From Lucinisca nassula (lineage: Eukaryota > Mollusca > Bivalvia > Lucinida > Lucinidae): a DNA stretch of 64,000 bases. A model generated the notes under the pieces. It was not told where the DNA came from, searched no databases, and saw only the letters and a program-made list of their open reading frames with translations. Below, piece after piece: positions 41,625 through 52,600 of the stretch (position 1 is the first letter of the stretch; the number at the start of each line of letters is the position of its first letter). Position numbers and translations under genes: made by a program. The stretch spans positions 150,968,082 through 151,032,081 of the forward strand of contig OY757015.1 in assembly GCA_963580285.1 (NCBI GenBank), given 5' to 3'.

Positions 41625-44506
41625 CTTTGAGTACAACAGACTCTATTGAAACTAAATGGTTAAGAAATAGTGGACTTCATATATGTCACCTGAACATACA
41701 TTACCTGTACCCCAAATTGGATGAAATAAAAATATTACTCCATAATCAATCAAATATTGAAATTCTATGTCTTTGTGAAACTTTCTTACATGATGAATTT
41801 TGTGATGATGAACTCAAAATTAATGGCTACAACTTCATACGTAAAGACAGGCAAACACATGGAGGCGGCTTACTTGTTTATATAAAATCAAATTTGACAT
41901 TTAAACATCGTACAGACTTAGAAAGAAATGATTTGGAAACTGTTTGGGTGGAAATAAAACATAATAAACAAAAATCATTCTTAATAGGCTACTGCTACAG
42001 ACCACCGTCAAGTAGAGTTGACTGGATAAATAAATTTGAGAATTGTATTGAAAGAGCTTTATCAGACCAAAGAGAAGTTATACTGATAGGTGATTTTAAT
42101 TACAATTTGTTGCTTGATAACTCAAGTACACACAATTGGGTAAGAACAATCAATGCCTGCAATTTTCAGCAATTAATAAACAAACCAACAAGGGTTACCA
42201 GTATTTCAGAAACTTTGATTGATCATGTTTACAGTAATGTTCCAGAAAATATCACCGAAATTTCTGTTCCATATTTTGCACTTAGTGACCATTATCCTAT
42301 TTGTATTACCAGAAAAATGAGTAGTTTGTATCCATCTGGTCCTGTACATAAATCTATGACTTACAGAGACACAAAAAGTTTCGATGAATCTTCATTTCTC
42401 CAGAACTTGAGCAATTTACCATGGATTCTTATAGACGAATCTAAAAATGCCAATGATGCTTTAGATATCTTTATCTCCCTTTTTCAAATGGTTTTGAATA
42501 AGCATGCTCCAAGAAAGTCCCGAAGAGTAAAACTTGCAGTGCAACCAAACTGGATGAATGCGGAAATTTTAGCAGCGATCAAAATTCGAGACAAACATCA
42601 TAAAGAAAAAAACACCGAGCAGTACAGGTATTGGAGAAACAAAGTGAAATACCATATTCAGCAAGCTAAAACTGACTTTTTCTCAGACACAATTAATAAT
42701 AACCATAACAATCCACAAAAGATTTGGCAAAATCTACACGATCTAACTGGGAAGACAAAAAAACATCAAACAGCTTTTATAAATGATGAATTCGGAAAAA
42801 CAATCTCAGACCCTGAAATAGCAGCTAATACTTTTAATGTTTTCTTCACTGATGTCTTTGAAAAATTCCAGACCAGTACTAACCAATGCCAATACAACAC
42901 TGAAAAACTTGATCAAAATATAATGACTAAAATTCCAGAAAATACTCAGTTTAATATACCCAGAGTCAGTGTGACTTTTATAAAAAGCCAGCTAGAAAAT
43001 CTTAAAACAAATAAAGCAACAGGGATAGACGATATTAGTGCAAAATTTCTGAAAATGTCAGCTCCTATAATATGTAAGCCCCTCACTATCATATTAAATC
43101 TAAGCATTCAACAAGGAATATATCCAGACAATCTTAAAAAAGCCAAGGTTACACCAGTTTTCAAGAAAGGGGACAAATCTGACCCAAACAATTACCGACC
43201 CATCTCAGTCTTACCCGTAATAGCATCAATCTTTGAAAGACATATCAGTAACTGTATAACAAGTTTCATGGCTAAACACGACTTGATATATCATCATCAG
43301 TCGGGATTTAGAACGCAACATTCCTGTCAGACTGCACTAACCAGACTTGTTGATTCCTGGCTTAGTGCTATGAACGAAAACAAAGTTGTCGGCACAGTCC
43401 TCCTCGATCTAACAAAAGCCTTTGATTTAGTCAATCATAAAATTTTATTGCAAAAGCTTGCATCATACAAATTCAGTCAAGCAACTTTAGCATGGTTTCA
43501 TTCATATCTGTGCAATCGACAACAACAAGTCCATATATCTGGGAAATTATCGTATGAAAGGGAAATAAAAACTGGTGTTCCCCAAGGCTCTGTTTTAGGC
43601 CCCCTTCTCTTTATTCTTTACATTAATGACCTGCCATTACACATTGACTTTTGTGACCTTCACTTATTTGCTGATGACTCGACAATGTCAGCTTCTAATT
43701 CATCCATCTCTGCACTTGTCAATCTCATTAACGCGGATCTTCTCAATTTTGAAGACTGGTGCAAGAATAATGGCATGACACTAAACCTTACCAAAACCAA
43801 AGCTATGTTTATTTCTACAAAGCATAACAATGCAAAAATTATGAAAGATCCACCTGTCCTAGCCATAAACGAGGAATCAATTGAAATATCAGTCCAAGAG
43901 AAGCTATTGGGGATCACTATTGACAGCAATCTTTCCTGGTGTTCACAGGTAGACCAAACACTAAAAAAGTGCAATACACTTCTTTACCTACTAGGCAGAA
44001 TAAAGCAATACTTGTCTGTTTCTATGCGCAAGCTTTTCTTCAATGCATATATTTTGCCTCACCTGGATTACTGCTGTACAATATGGGGTAATAGTACAAC
44101 AGATTCTACTAATTCAGTGATAAAATTTCAAAAGAGAGCTGCACGATTAATTTTAGATAAGGACTTTGACACCCCTTCTGTTGAACTATTTTCTGATCTT
44201 AATTGGATGACATTTCCAGAAAGAGTTAAGTTTCAAAAAGCTGTCATGATGTACAAAACTTTAAATAACCTAGCACCAGCATATATCAACAACCTTTTTC
44301 ACTATACAAATGAAATTTATAGCCGAAATTTGAGATCAACCTCAGAAAATTTATTGTATATACCTAAGCCTAATTGTGAGATTTATCGAAACTCATTTGC
44401 ATATTCGGGTTCAAAGATATGGAATTCAATTCCCCATAGTGTCATGTCCAGCAACTCAGTTCAACAATTCAAAGACAGGTACCTGGAATGGATACGAACC
44501 TCATAA
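41621..44506 (+). CDS. LINE ORF2: AP endonuclease - reverse transcriptase
   Basis: 961 codons without interruption. The frame is open from 41540, but the ATG at 41621 is preferred: it overlaps the ORF1 stop as ATGA and sits just before the endonuclease. The endonuclease (about residues 20-230) shows LHICHLNIH, LCLCETFL, GYCYRPPSS, ILIGDFNYN and ALSDHYPI. The reverse transcriptase follows with KKGDKSDPNNYRPISVLP, HHQSGFRTQHSC, LLDLTKAFDLVNH, GVPQGSVLGPLLF and the catalytic FADD near residue 683. The C-terminal region ends SGSKIWNSIPHSVMSS and KDRYLEWI. All key motifs are present, so it could encode an active enzyme. Clade: Jockey superfamily, CR1/L2 group; finer placement not possible by eye. 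Confidence 0.95.
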   Translation: MTLSTTDSIETKWLRNSGLHICHLNIHYLYPKLDEIKILLHNQSNIEILCLCETFLHDEFCDDELKINGYNFIRKDRQTHGGGLLVYIKSNLTFKHRTDLERNDLETVWVEIKHNKQKSFLIGYCYRPPSSRVDWINKFENCIERALSDQREVILIGDFNYNLLLDNSSTHNWVRTINACNFQQLINKPTRVTSISETLIDHVYSNVPENITEISVPYFALSDHYPICITRKMSSLYPSGPVHKSMTYRDTKSFDESSFLQNLSNLPWILIDESKNANDALDIFISLFQMVLNKHAPRKSRRVKLAVQPNWMNAEILAAIKIRDKHHKEKNTEQYRYWRNKVKYHIQQAKTDFFSDTINNNHNNPQKIWQNLHDLTGKTKKHQTAFINDEFGKTISDPEIAANTFNVFFTDVFEKFQTSTNQCQYNTEKLDQNIMTKIPENTQFNIPRVSVTFIKSQLENLKTNKATGIDDISAKFLKMSAPIICKPLTIILNLSIQQGIYPDNLKKAKVTPVFKKGDKSDPNNYRPISVLPVIASIFERHISNCITSFMAKHDLIYHHQSGFRTQHSCQTALTRLVDSWLSAMNENKVVGTVLLDLTKAFDLVNHKILLQKLASYKFSQATLAWFHSYLCNRQQQVHISGKLSYEREIKTGVPQGSVLGPLLFILYINDLPLHIDFCDLHLFADDSTMSASNSSISALVNLINADLLNFEDWCKNNGMTLNLTKTKAMFISTKHNNAKIMKDPPVLAINEESIEISVQEKLLGITIDSNLSWCSQVDQTLKKCNTLLYLLGRIKQYLSVSMRKLFFNAYILPHLDYCCTIWGNSTTDSTNSVIKFQKRAARLILDKDFDTPSVELFSDLNWMTFPERVKFQKAVMMYKTLNNLAPAYINNLFHYTNEIYSRNLRSTSENLLYIPKPNCEIYRNSFAYSGSKIWNSIPHSVMSSNSVQQFKDRYLEWIRTS

Positions 44507-44773
44507 TCATATGTATATATATATTTATATATTCCGGATATTATCATGACTCCAGTGTGGCATTTATGTTGCATAATATGAACATGACTATTTGTAGCAA
44601 TAATTTTAGCTATGATTTTATGTCTATAATTGTAAATGTGCATGCATTGTATTGCCATCATAGTTCTGTAAATAATGTAAGTGTGTGAGAAAGAGGACCT
44701 CAGGGAAGATTGGTTTGCCCAACTGAGTATCCTCTATAAATAAAGTCATTATTATTATTATTATTATTATTAT
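44507..44773 (+). promoter_or_regulatory. LINE 3' UTR, poly(A) signal and (ATT)n tail
   Basis: An AT-rich 3' UTR of about 240 bp ends TCCTCTATAAATAAAGTC then ATT repeats. The microsatellite-like tail replaces poly(A), as in several LINE clades, and is the likely recognition site for its own reverse transcriptase. Confidence 0.7.
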
Positions 44774-44877
44774 ACTACAGATGAGTACTGATAAACCGCT
44801 TAGGACTAAGCTGCCCAGGCAAAGTGATGTGAGTCAGACTGTCCAATGCATATAAGCCTTTTGGTTTCATTGGGTGG

Positions 44878-45041
44878 GTTAGAAGCCTCCGTGGTGTAGT
44901 GGTTACGCTACTCCCCTTGAATACCAGGGGTCGCGGGATCGATCCCGGGCTTCTCCAGACTTTCGGATAAGTCTTTAAACCGAGGTCCTGTCTCCGTATG
45001 ACCTTAGCTGTTGGTGGGACTTAAAGCTCAAACACTCACTC
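44878..45041 (+). mobile_element. SINE-D with 12-bp TSD, inside SINE-C
   Basis: From GTTAGAAGCCTCCGTGGTG to CTCAAACACTCACT. B-box region GGGATCGATCCCGGGC. Direct repeats TTCATTGGGTGG at 44866-44877 and 45042-45053. Confidence 0.9.
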
Positions 45042-45187
45042 TTCATTGGGTGGCAGGGCTTGAGATGTCATTTTATCTCAATATTGGGTAAAATTCCCAC
45101 AATATTGAAGCAACATCTCCAAAATGACCTAAAGAGTGTTGACAGGGACGTTAAACCTCAATTCAAACAAACAAAACAAATTTTCAC

Positions 45188-45574
45188 AGTCCAAAAGGTG
45201 TCCGAGCCATTGAAGTTTGACTGCATTTCCAATGCTGGGTATACATGTATACAGGATATTATATTTCTGTATGATCTATACATTTTTGGGGTCCATCTTT
45301 AAACTGTGTTAAATCCAAATCCATGTTATAATTAACAATGTTATAAATAGGGTTACATGTATACAAGATCAACAAATGTCATTAATTGTTAGATAGAACT
45401 GAAAATAAAAGTCAGAGGTGCATGTGCAATTGACAGTCATGTAGACAACTAAGGCTGTTACCAATATCTTCAGGTTTTTTTGTTTGTTTTAGAGTTTTAT
45501 GACACATTAAACACTGTTTAGGTCATATCAAGCTGGTCAGTTTACCAATCCATTACAATAACAAGCCCGTATGG
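45188..45574. other. Nothing recognised
   Basis: AT-rich. Short ATACATGTATAC-type words. A TGTTATAATTAACAATGTTATAA stretch may be an old MITE end, but no partner was found. Confidence 0.3.
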
Positions 45575-46140
45575 CATAGTGCATTTTTTCACATCTCCAA
45601 AAATGGCTACTTTTCTGATTAAAATACCGTATTCGCCCTAATTACCGCACCGTGCGCTTAGTTTTTTCAAAATCGTGTCAAAAAACCACAGTGAAAAATC
45701 TACCTAATTAGCGCACACCCGATGCCAAAACAATAGCTTCCAAGATGATGCATACTGATATTTAATGGGACTGTTGATGAAATAACGGTAAGTTTTTTAT
45801 AGATTTACTGTGAGAGCTTCCATGGGGAGGTTACTGTAAAGTGTGCGCTTATGCATTTCCTTTTCAAAAATTGCTTTGGTGTGCGCTTATAGGAGCATGT
45901 GCGGTAATTAGGGCGAATACGGTATGTGATATTTTTCTTATAAATACTACAAACATAGGTGGTGGGTGCTCGTTAGAACCGCCTCATTGAGGCGGTTCTA
46001 ACGAGTACCCACAACCTATGTCTTGGAGTAAAAATAAGAAAAATAATGTTTACCCCCATTAAACCCCAATTTTCTCCATATAAAGTGGGGTTTAGGGGGT
46101 GTCCATTTCACGGACTTGTTCACGTGATGCCACACTTTTC
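45575..46140. repeat. M8 hairpin repeat, split by a TA-flanked MITE
   Basis: GGTGCTCGTTAGAACCGCC and GGCGGTTCTAACGAGTACC form a near-perfect hairpin at about 45962-46008, flanked by CATAGGTGGTG and CAACCTATGTC. CCCCAATTTTCTCCATATAA follows as in other M8 copies. Confidence 0.65.
45627..45922. mobile_element. TA-flanked MITE with 24-bp TIRs
   Basis: CCGTATTCGCCCTAATTACC then GCAC at the left, and its exact complement at the right; TA on both sides. Additional inner pairs of GTGCGCTTA words. TIR and TA target fit Tc1/mariner-type mobilisation. Confidence 0.85.
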
Positions 46141-46241
46141 ATAGGCAGGCTTATATGTAAGCGGATAACCAGTACAGTGTGCATACTTGTGCCAGAAACT
46201 GACAACTGCCCTTCTTAACCTATTTTGTACCAAATAGAATC

Positions 46242-46817
46242 AAGCCGGCCACGGTAGCTCAGTCAGATGCGTGTCTGACTAAAGATAAAGCAGCTTTATT
46301 TAATGTTTCATGTCCGCAACAAATAACATAAGCTCTGTAGAGCTTTTATTGCGACAAACTATCCTGTAACAAATACTTATCTGCCTTCATTTATCTCCCT
46401 AGGACTACCCCTGATAATGCGAGCGTCAGCTAAGGAAGCGCCTAATACCATTTTTCACGCCTTTGGTATGGTACGGCCGGGGATCGAACCCATGACCTCC
46501 CATTCACGAAGCAGACGCTCTACCACTGAGCTATGGGGGACGGTGACTGGTGATCAAGAGGATGCGGGTTCGATACCTGCTGGGGTCGGCAACATTTTGT
46601 TGTGGAGATTGATCATGAAATCTTTTCTACGATCATTCTCTCCTTTCTGCTGATTCAAGAAGGGAAGTTGTCAGTTTCTGGCGAAAGAATGTGCACTGTA
46701 CTGGTTAACAGCTTATGCATAAGCCTGCCTAGGAAAAGTGTGGATAGGTAAACCAACCGGCTCAAAATTGACCTAAAATAGTGTTGACTGTACCCAAAAC
46801 AAACAAAACCAACAAAA
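46242..46817 (+). mobile_element. SINE-A with 13-bp TSD, itself split
   Basis: A-box part GGCCACGGTAGCTCAGTCAG, then after an inserted SINE the B-box part GGGTTCGATACCTGCTGGG and body GAAAGAATGTGCACTGTACT. TSD ACCAAATAGAATC at 46229-46241 and 46818-46830. Confidence 0.9.
46282..46552 (-). mobile_element. SINE-B type, tRNA-derived, inside SINE-A
   Basis: Minus strand: CCATAGCTCAGTGGTAGAG (A-box), GGTCATGGGTTCGATCCCC (B-box), a body with TTAGCTGACGCTCGC, and the end AAATAAAGCTGCTTTATC. It lies between the A- and B-boxes of SINE-A; TGACT at both sides is a possible short TSD. Confidence 0.8.
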
Positions 46818-46961
46818 ACCAAATAGAATCTTCAACCTATTATATAATGTAAGTCCATTTCAAAATTTAGGGGTGTCAGGTAGTGTTTCCTTCAAAATTT
46901 ATTTGGAAATTGGCTGCTTTTGCGGCGTCTGATCTGGGCCTGCACTGTTTGCAAATTACCC

Positions 46962-47238
46962 ATTTTGTTTGATTTGAGGTTTAATGTCCCCAGTCAACAC
47001 TGTATAGGTCATTCTACAGAAGTTGCTTCCAATTTTGTGGGACTTTTACCCAACACTGAGATGAAATGACATCTCTTGTCCTGTTGCCCAATGAAACCAA
47101 TAGGGTTTATAAGCATGGATGGTCCAAGTCGCACCACTTTGCCTGGGCAGGCTTAGATCCTCTAAGTTGTTTACCAGTACTTTCAGCTCATGTAACCTAT
47201 CTATTTCTTCAAGCCCAGATGTGTGGGGGCTGGCCCCC
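46962..47238 (-). mobile_element. SINE-C inside M2
   Basis: TTGTTTGATTTGAGGTTTAA...GGGGGCTGGCCCCC. AATTACCC flanks both sides (46954-46961, 47239-47246). Confidence 0.85.
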
Positions 47239-47396
47239 AATTACCCGTGTAGGGGTTTCCAGTACAAAATGGGTTAAATCAGTGGAAGGGAGAGAATGAC
47301 CATAGAAAGGATTTAATGATCAATCATCATGAAAGAATGCTGCCTACCAGGGCAAGTAACGAAACCCATATCCTCCTGATCATAACTTAACCCTTG

Positions 47397-47599
47397 TCTT
47401 GCTGAGCCCGGATATGCCTTATTTTCCAAACAATGAAGATCCAGATCAGATGGCTTCTGACGAAGCCATCTGATCATGATCTACATTGTTTGCCATTCAG
47501 ATTGTGAATTTGCTGTAATAATTTGCATCAAGTAAACTGATTGGTTGATAAGCAGTGGTGGGTGTGGCATATATAAATATTCAGCAGGGCAAGGGTTAA
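47397..47599 (+). mobile_element. M1 MITE copy i
   Basis: TTAACCCTTGTCTTGCTG...CAGCAGGGCAAGGGTTAA, full hairpin; ATTGG, GGGTGTGG and ATATATAAATATTC in order. Confidence 0.85.
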
Positions 47600-48046
47600 A
47601 GTATAACTAAGCTTTTCATTCACCTTGTTAGTCTGATGTGTGGCTTAGAAAGAAAGAAAATTAGACAAATAACAGGATTAATAAAACAAAGAAAACTGAA
47701 TGTCTTTCCCACAATGAGGGATCTTTGACTAAGTCTTGAATTTAACAATAGCCTCTATTGAGAGAGAAAGAAAGGAATAACAAATATGCACAGAATCATC
47801 ACTGTCTCTTACCTATTGCAAAGATTGTCTTGCTTGTATCCTATGCTAAGTTTTAGACTTCCGTCTTGCATGGTTTCCAAAACTCTTTGACAGAATATTG
47901 AAATTCCTGCTAATCTAGGCCCCCAAAAGAATGACTGAAGGAAAAACAAATCACTCAAATAGACAAAACTAATACATGTATGAAGTCTAGCAAGATTTTC
48001 TAATCAACCTCTAAGTATATGCAAAATATAATTCAAAAACATTCAA
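47600..48046. other. Nothing recognised
   Basis: AT-rich unique-looking sequence, loosely similar to 55364-55600 in a few words. No gene. Confidence 0.35.
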
Positions 48047-49699
48047 AACAAAAGAGCCATGATGGCCCTGGATTGCTCACCTGATCCATAGTGTAACAAC
48101 TGGGCCCCGGGGAGTGCCATTATTGGCCCAGGGCTATAATTTGCATAATCTTGGTAGGGGTCTAAAAGGTGAAGCTTCATACCAAATACCAAAGACTGGC
48201 GCCTTCTGGTTTGAGACAAGAAGATTGTTAAAGGTTTTCCTTATATAAGTCTTCGTGAAACCTGTGGGTCTCGGGGCTATAATTTGAACTATCTTGGCAG
48301 TAATCCACAAGACGAAGCTTCATACCAAATATCGAAGACCTTGGCCTTCTGGTTTAAGACAAGAAGATTTTCAAAGGTTTTCCCAATTGAAGTCTATGCA
48401 AAACAAGTGAGCCCCGGGGTGGGCCCCATGGCTATAATTTGAACAAGTTTGGTAGAGGTCCACAAAATGAAGCTTCATACCAAATATCAAAGACCTTGGC
48501 CTTCTGGTTTCAGACAAGACCATTTTGAAAGGTTTTCCCTACATAATTAAGTCTATGTTCAACCAGTGGACACCGGGATGGGCCCATTTTTGGCTCCAGG
48601 GATATAATTTGAACAATCTTGGCAGAGGTCTACTTGACAAAGTTTCATATACCAAATATCAAGGCTTTGTGATTTCAGACAAGAAGATTTTTGAAAGTTT
48701 TCCCTATATGAGCCTATTTAAAACCAGTGAGACCTGGAGAGGGGCCATTTTTGGCCCTAAGGCTATAATTTGAACAATCGTGTTAGAGGTCCACAAGATG
48801 AAGCTTTATTCCAAATATCAAACACCTGAGCCTTCTGGTTTCAGGCAAGAAGATTTTTAAAGGTTTTTCCTATATAAGTCTATGTAAAACAAGTGGGCCC
48901 GGGATGGGCCCATTTTTGGCCCCGGGGCTATAATTTGAACAATCTTGGTCGAAGTCCACACAACAAACCTTCATACCAAATTTATATCAAAGAACTGAGC
49001 CTTCTAGTTTCAGCCAAGAAGATTTATAAAGATTTTTCCTATATAAGTCTATGTAAAACCAAAGGGCCCCAGGCGGGGACATTTTTGACCCCAGGGCTAT
49101 AATTTGAACAATCCTGATAGAGGTCAACTAGATGAAGCTTCATACTAAATATCAAACACCTGGGCATTCTTTTTCAGACAAGAAAATATTTAAAGGGTTT
49201 CACCAAAGAAGTCTATGTAAAACCAGTGGGCCCCAGGGCCATAATTTGAAAAATCTTGGAAGAGGTCCATTAGATACAACTTCATACCACATATCAAACA
49301 CCTGGGCCTTCTGGTTTCAGACAGGAAGATTTTTAAAGGTTTTTTCCCTATAAAAGTCTATGTAAAACTGGTGGGCCCCAGCGCAGGAGCATTTTTGGCC
49401 TCAGAGCTATAATTTGAACAATCTTGGTAGAGGTCCACTAGATGAAGCTTCATGCCAAATATCAAAGACCTGGGCTATGCAGTTTCAGAGAAGATTGCTT
49501 AAGTTTTCAAAAAAAAAAAAAATCTATTTTTGGCTCCTGTGACCTAGATGTGCAACAGATCGGAACCATTTGAACAAATTTGAAAGGGGACTACCTAAGA
49601 ATCATTCCTGTGAAGTTTGGTCAAAATCCGATCAGTGGTTTAGGAGAAGATGTTGTTTGAAGAAATTGTTTACGCAACCACAGATGGATGCACGACAGA
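48047..49699 (+). mobile_element. T6a tandem-core element, tail truncated
   Basis: Head AACAAAAGAGCCATGATGGC then TTGCTCACCTGATCC. About nine units with GGGCTATAATTTGAACAATC, GATGAAGCTTCATACCAAAT and CAAGAAGATTTTTAAAGG. The end block has GTTTGGTCAAAATCCGATC, GTTTAGGAGAAGATGTTG and GGATGCACGACAGAC, but the terminal hairpin is missing and the next element starts at once. Open frames are repeat artefacts. Confidence 0.8.
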
Positions 49700-52600
49700 C
49701 ACAAGAGGACCATGATGGTCCTATATCGCTCACCTGAGCTAAGAAATTAACATGTAGGTCCCAGGGCAGTGCAATTTTTGGACCCAGGTCTATAATTTGA
49801 ACACTCTAAGCAGAGGTCCACTGGTTTTCCCTATATAAGCCTATGGAAAACCAGTGGGCCCCGGCGGGTGTTTTTGGCCCCAGGGCTATAATTTGAACAA
49901 TCTTGGTAGAGGTTCACTTGATGAAGCTTCATACCAACCAAATACCTTGGCCTTCTGGTTTCAGAGAAGAAGATTTTAATATGATTTCCCTAATATAAGC
50001 CTATATAAAACCAGTGGGCCTGGGGGCAGGGCCGTTTTTGGCCCTAGGGCTATAATTTGAAAAATCTGGGTAGAGGTCCACTAGATGAAGCTTCATACCA
50101 AATATCAAAAACCTGGGTTTTCTTGTTTTAGACAAGATTTTTAAAGGTTTTACCATTATAAGCCTATGTAAAACCAGTGGGCCCCAGCGCGGGGGCATTT
50201 TTGGCCCCAGGGCTATAATTTGAACAATCTTGGTATATGTCCATCAGATGAAGCTTCATATCAAATATCAAAGACCTGGGCCTTCTAGTTACAGGGAAGA
50301 AGATTTTTAAAGGTTTTCCCAATATAAGCCTATAGAAAACCATTTGGCCCCTGGGCGGGGTCTTTTTGGCCCCAGGGCTATAATTTGAACAATCTTGGTA
50401 GAGGTCCACTAGATGATGCTTCAAACCAAATATCAAAGACCTCTGCCTTCTGGTTTCAGACGAGAAGCTTTTTAAAGGTTTTCACTATATAAGTCTATGT
50501 AAAACTAGTGGGCCCTGGCGTGGGGGCATTTTTGACCTGAGGGCTTTAATTTGAACAATCTTGGTAGAGGTTCACTAGATGAAGTTTCATACCAAATATC
50601 AAAGACCTGGGCTTTCTGGTTTCCTATATGTTTTCCCTATATAAGCCTATATAAAACCAGTGGGCCCTGGGGCGGGCCGTTTTTGGCCCCAGGGCTATAA
50701 TTTGAACAATCTTGGTAGGCGTCCACTTGATGAAGCTTCATACCAAATATCAAAGACCTGGGCAATCTGGTTTCAGACAAGAAGTTTTTTAAAGGTTTTC
50801 TTTACATAAGCCTATGTAAAACCAGTGGGCCCCGGGGTGGGGTCGTTTTTGGCCCTAGGGCTATAATTTGAACAATCTTGGTAGAGGTCCACTAGATGAT
50901 GCTTCATACCAAATATCAAAGACCTCGGCCTTCTGGTTTCAGAAAAGAAGATTTTTAAAGGTTTTCCCTTTATAAGCCTATGTAAAACCAGTGGGCCCCG
51001 GGGCGGGGTCGCTTTTGGCCCCAGGGCTATAATTTGAACAATCTTGGTAGAGGTCCACTAGATGAAGCTTCATACCCAATATCAATGACCTAGGCCTTCT
51101 GGTTTCAGCGAAGAAGATTTTATATGTTTTCCCTATATAAGTAGGGATGTAACGATAGTCAGAAAATGACTATTGCAATAGTATTGACATTGCAAGAAGA
51201 ACCATTGCGATACTATTACTATTGCTGACTACTATTGCAATACTATTGCGATACTATTGCCGGATACATATTTTCTTGTTTAAGATGGAAATAAAAACTA
51301 TTCAAACCTTCAAACTGTTTTTCTGTATGTTTTATCTGCATAAAAGAAATAAACAAGATAATTTACACAGAGGGATAACTGTTGTAAACTCTTGTTTGCT
51401 TTTTGTCTGCCCTACATAAGGAAATAACTCCCCAGGAGCAACTTATTTTTCTTTAAGTGTAAATTCTCCTGGAAGAGCCGGGAAACTCATTTTATTAGAA
51501 GTAGCCAGGAAGATTCCAGCCAAGTACATTTAACATTTCACAATGAGAATGTACATGTAACATCAGTTTCTTAATCCAAATAAATGTAAGCTCTTCACGA
51601 AGGCAATGAAATCTTTGCTTGTCTTCAAAAACAACTTCAGACATGATAAAGTGACTTAATACTCCTCAACCTCGTTATAACACAGAACTTCGGATCCAAC
51701 CAACCGTGTTAGTTAACCGAATCGTGTTATAAACGCCGACCGAATTTGTCACGGATCAGTCTGTTCTACTATTACACTGTAAACACAAGCCTCCGGCGCT
51801 ATCGTTAAGCCTACAGTGTTTCGCATGACAAGGTGTGAAAATAAGATCAGGTTATGTCTCTATCATAAAATTTAATCCACAATCAAATTGCTCCGGGCCT
51901 AAGAGGATTAGCTACATCTAACGGTAGATGTATGCATGTAAATATGAAACGGACTATTCTACTGTCTCGTAGGGGTAGCCCCTATGTGCTTTTAGCGCCC
52001 GGTTACCTTACAAAATCTATCAAGTCAAGTACTGTCTCGTGCATGGTTATGTTTTGGCGCCAAAATAGAAGACGCTTGGTGGGAAAAGTCGTACACTTAA
52101 ACAACACATCCGAGGATAATCCAGGAATTGTGGAAAGTTCCGTTCTCTATCCACAACCGTTTAGCTATCATTTGCACACGATTCAGAATCAGAATTGTTT
52201 CCGGTGACACGTCAAATGACATTCATACACCAGGACCTGTGATACAGGAAGTTAGATTTGAATCTTCTGGCAGAAAATCTGATGAAATTTTAATATAGGT
52301 CTCAATGTTTCGGTACACAATCGATCGCATGCGTTTGTTAAACGGAACACCATTGAAATCAGGGCTAACAAATTTTTAAATCCAAATCGGCCCCGGCCGA
52401 CCGATGACGTCATCAGTACCGTGCCGAACATGCCTTATAATGTCATCCCTATTGCATCTGCCAACTTATCTATTTGCCCATCATTTTTATTGTGAATTGA
52501 TTTTCCAAAAATCATTTGTATATTTCTTTTGTTGTTTGGTCAAAACTTTCAGCAATACAAATAAACAGAAAATCGTACCACGTTTTTATTTTCTTTAATT

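Larger units (their letters stand above)
41111..44773 (+). mobile_element. 5'-truncated CR1/L2-group LINE
   Basis: A non-LTR retrotransposon lacking its 5' end but keeping the end of ORF1, a complete ORF2, a short 3' UTR, AATAAA at 44739 and an (ATT)n tail (44748-44773). It interrupts SINE-C. No clear TSD: the junctions read GAAACTGAC | and | (AC)TACAGATG. The open ORF2 indicates a fairly recent insertion. Confidence 0.9.
41041..45175 (+). mobile_element. SINE-C split by a LINE and by SINE-D
   Basis: The 5' part 41041-41110 (CGCCGATCGGGGTTTGAAG...GCTGAAACTGAC) and the 3' part from 44774 (TACAGATGAGTACTGATAAA...TTAAACCTCAATTCAAAC) are one SINE-C. The proof is the perfect TSD ACAAATTTTCAC at 41029-41040 and 45176-45187, over 4.1 kb apart. 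Confidence 0.9.
46215..47277 (-). mobile_element. M2 MITE broken by two SINE insertions
   Basis: TTAACCTATTTTGTACCAAA at 46215 and CCAGTACAAAATGGGTTAA at 47277 are the ends of one M2 element. Its middle resumes at 46818-46961. The two inserts have their own TSDs. Confidence 0.85.

Noticed and set aside
46968..47240. Minus-strand open frame in SINE-C
   Set aside because: The same frame fragments occur in other SINE-C copies; it is a non-coding retroposon.
48525..50436. Open frames in T6 (both strands)
   Set aside because: They follow the repeat period and contain frame-specific echoes of the same DNA.
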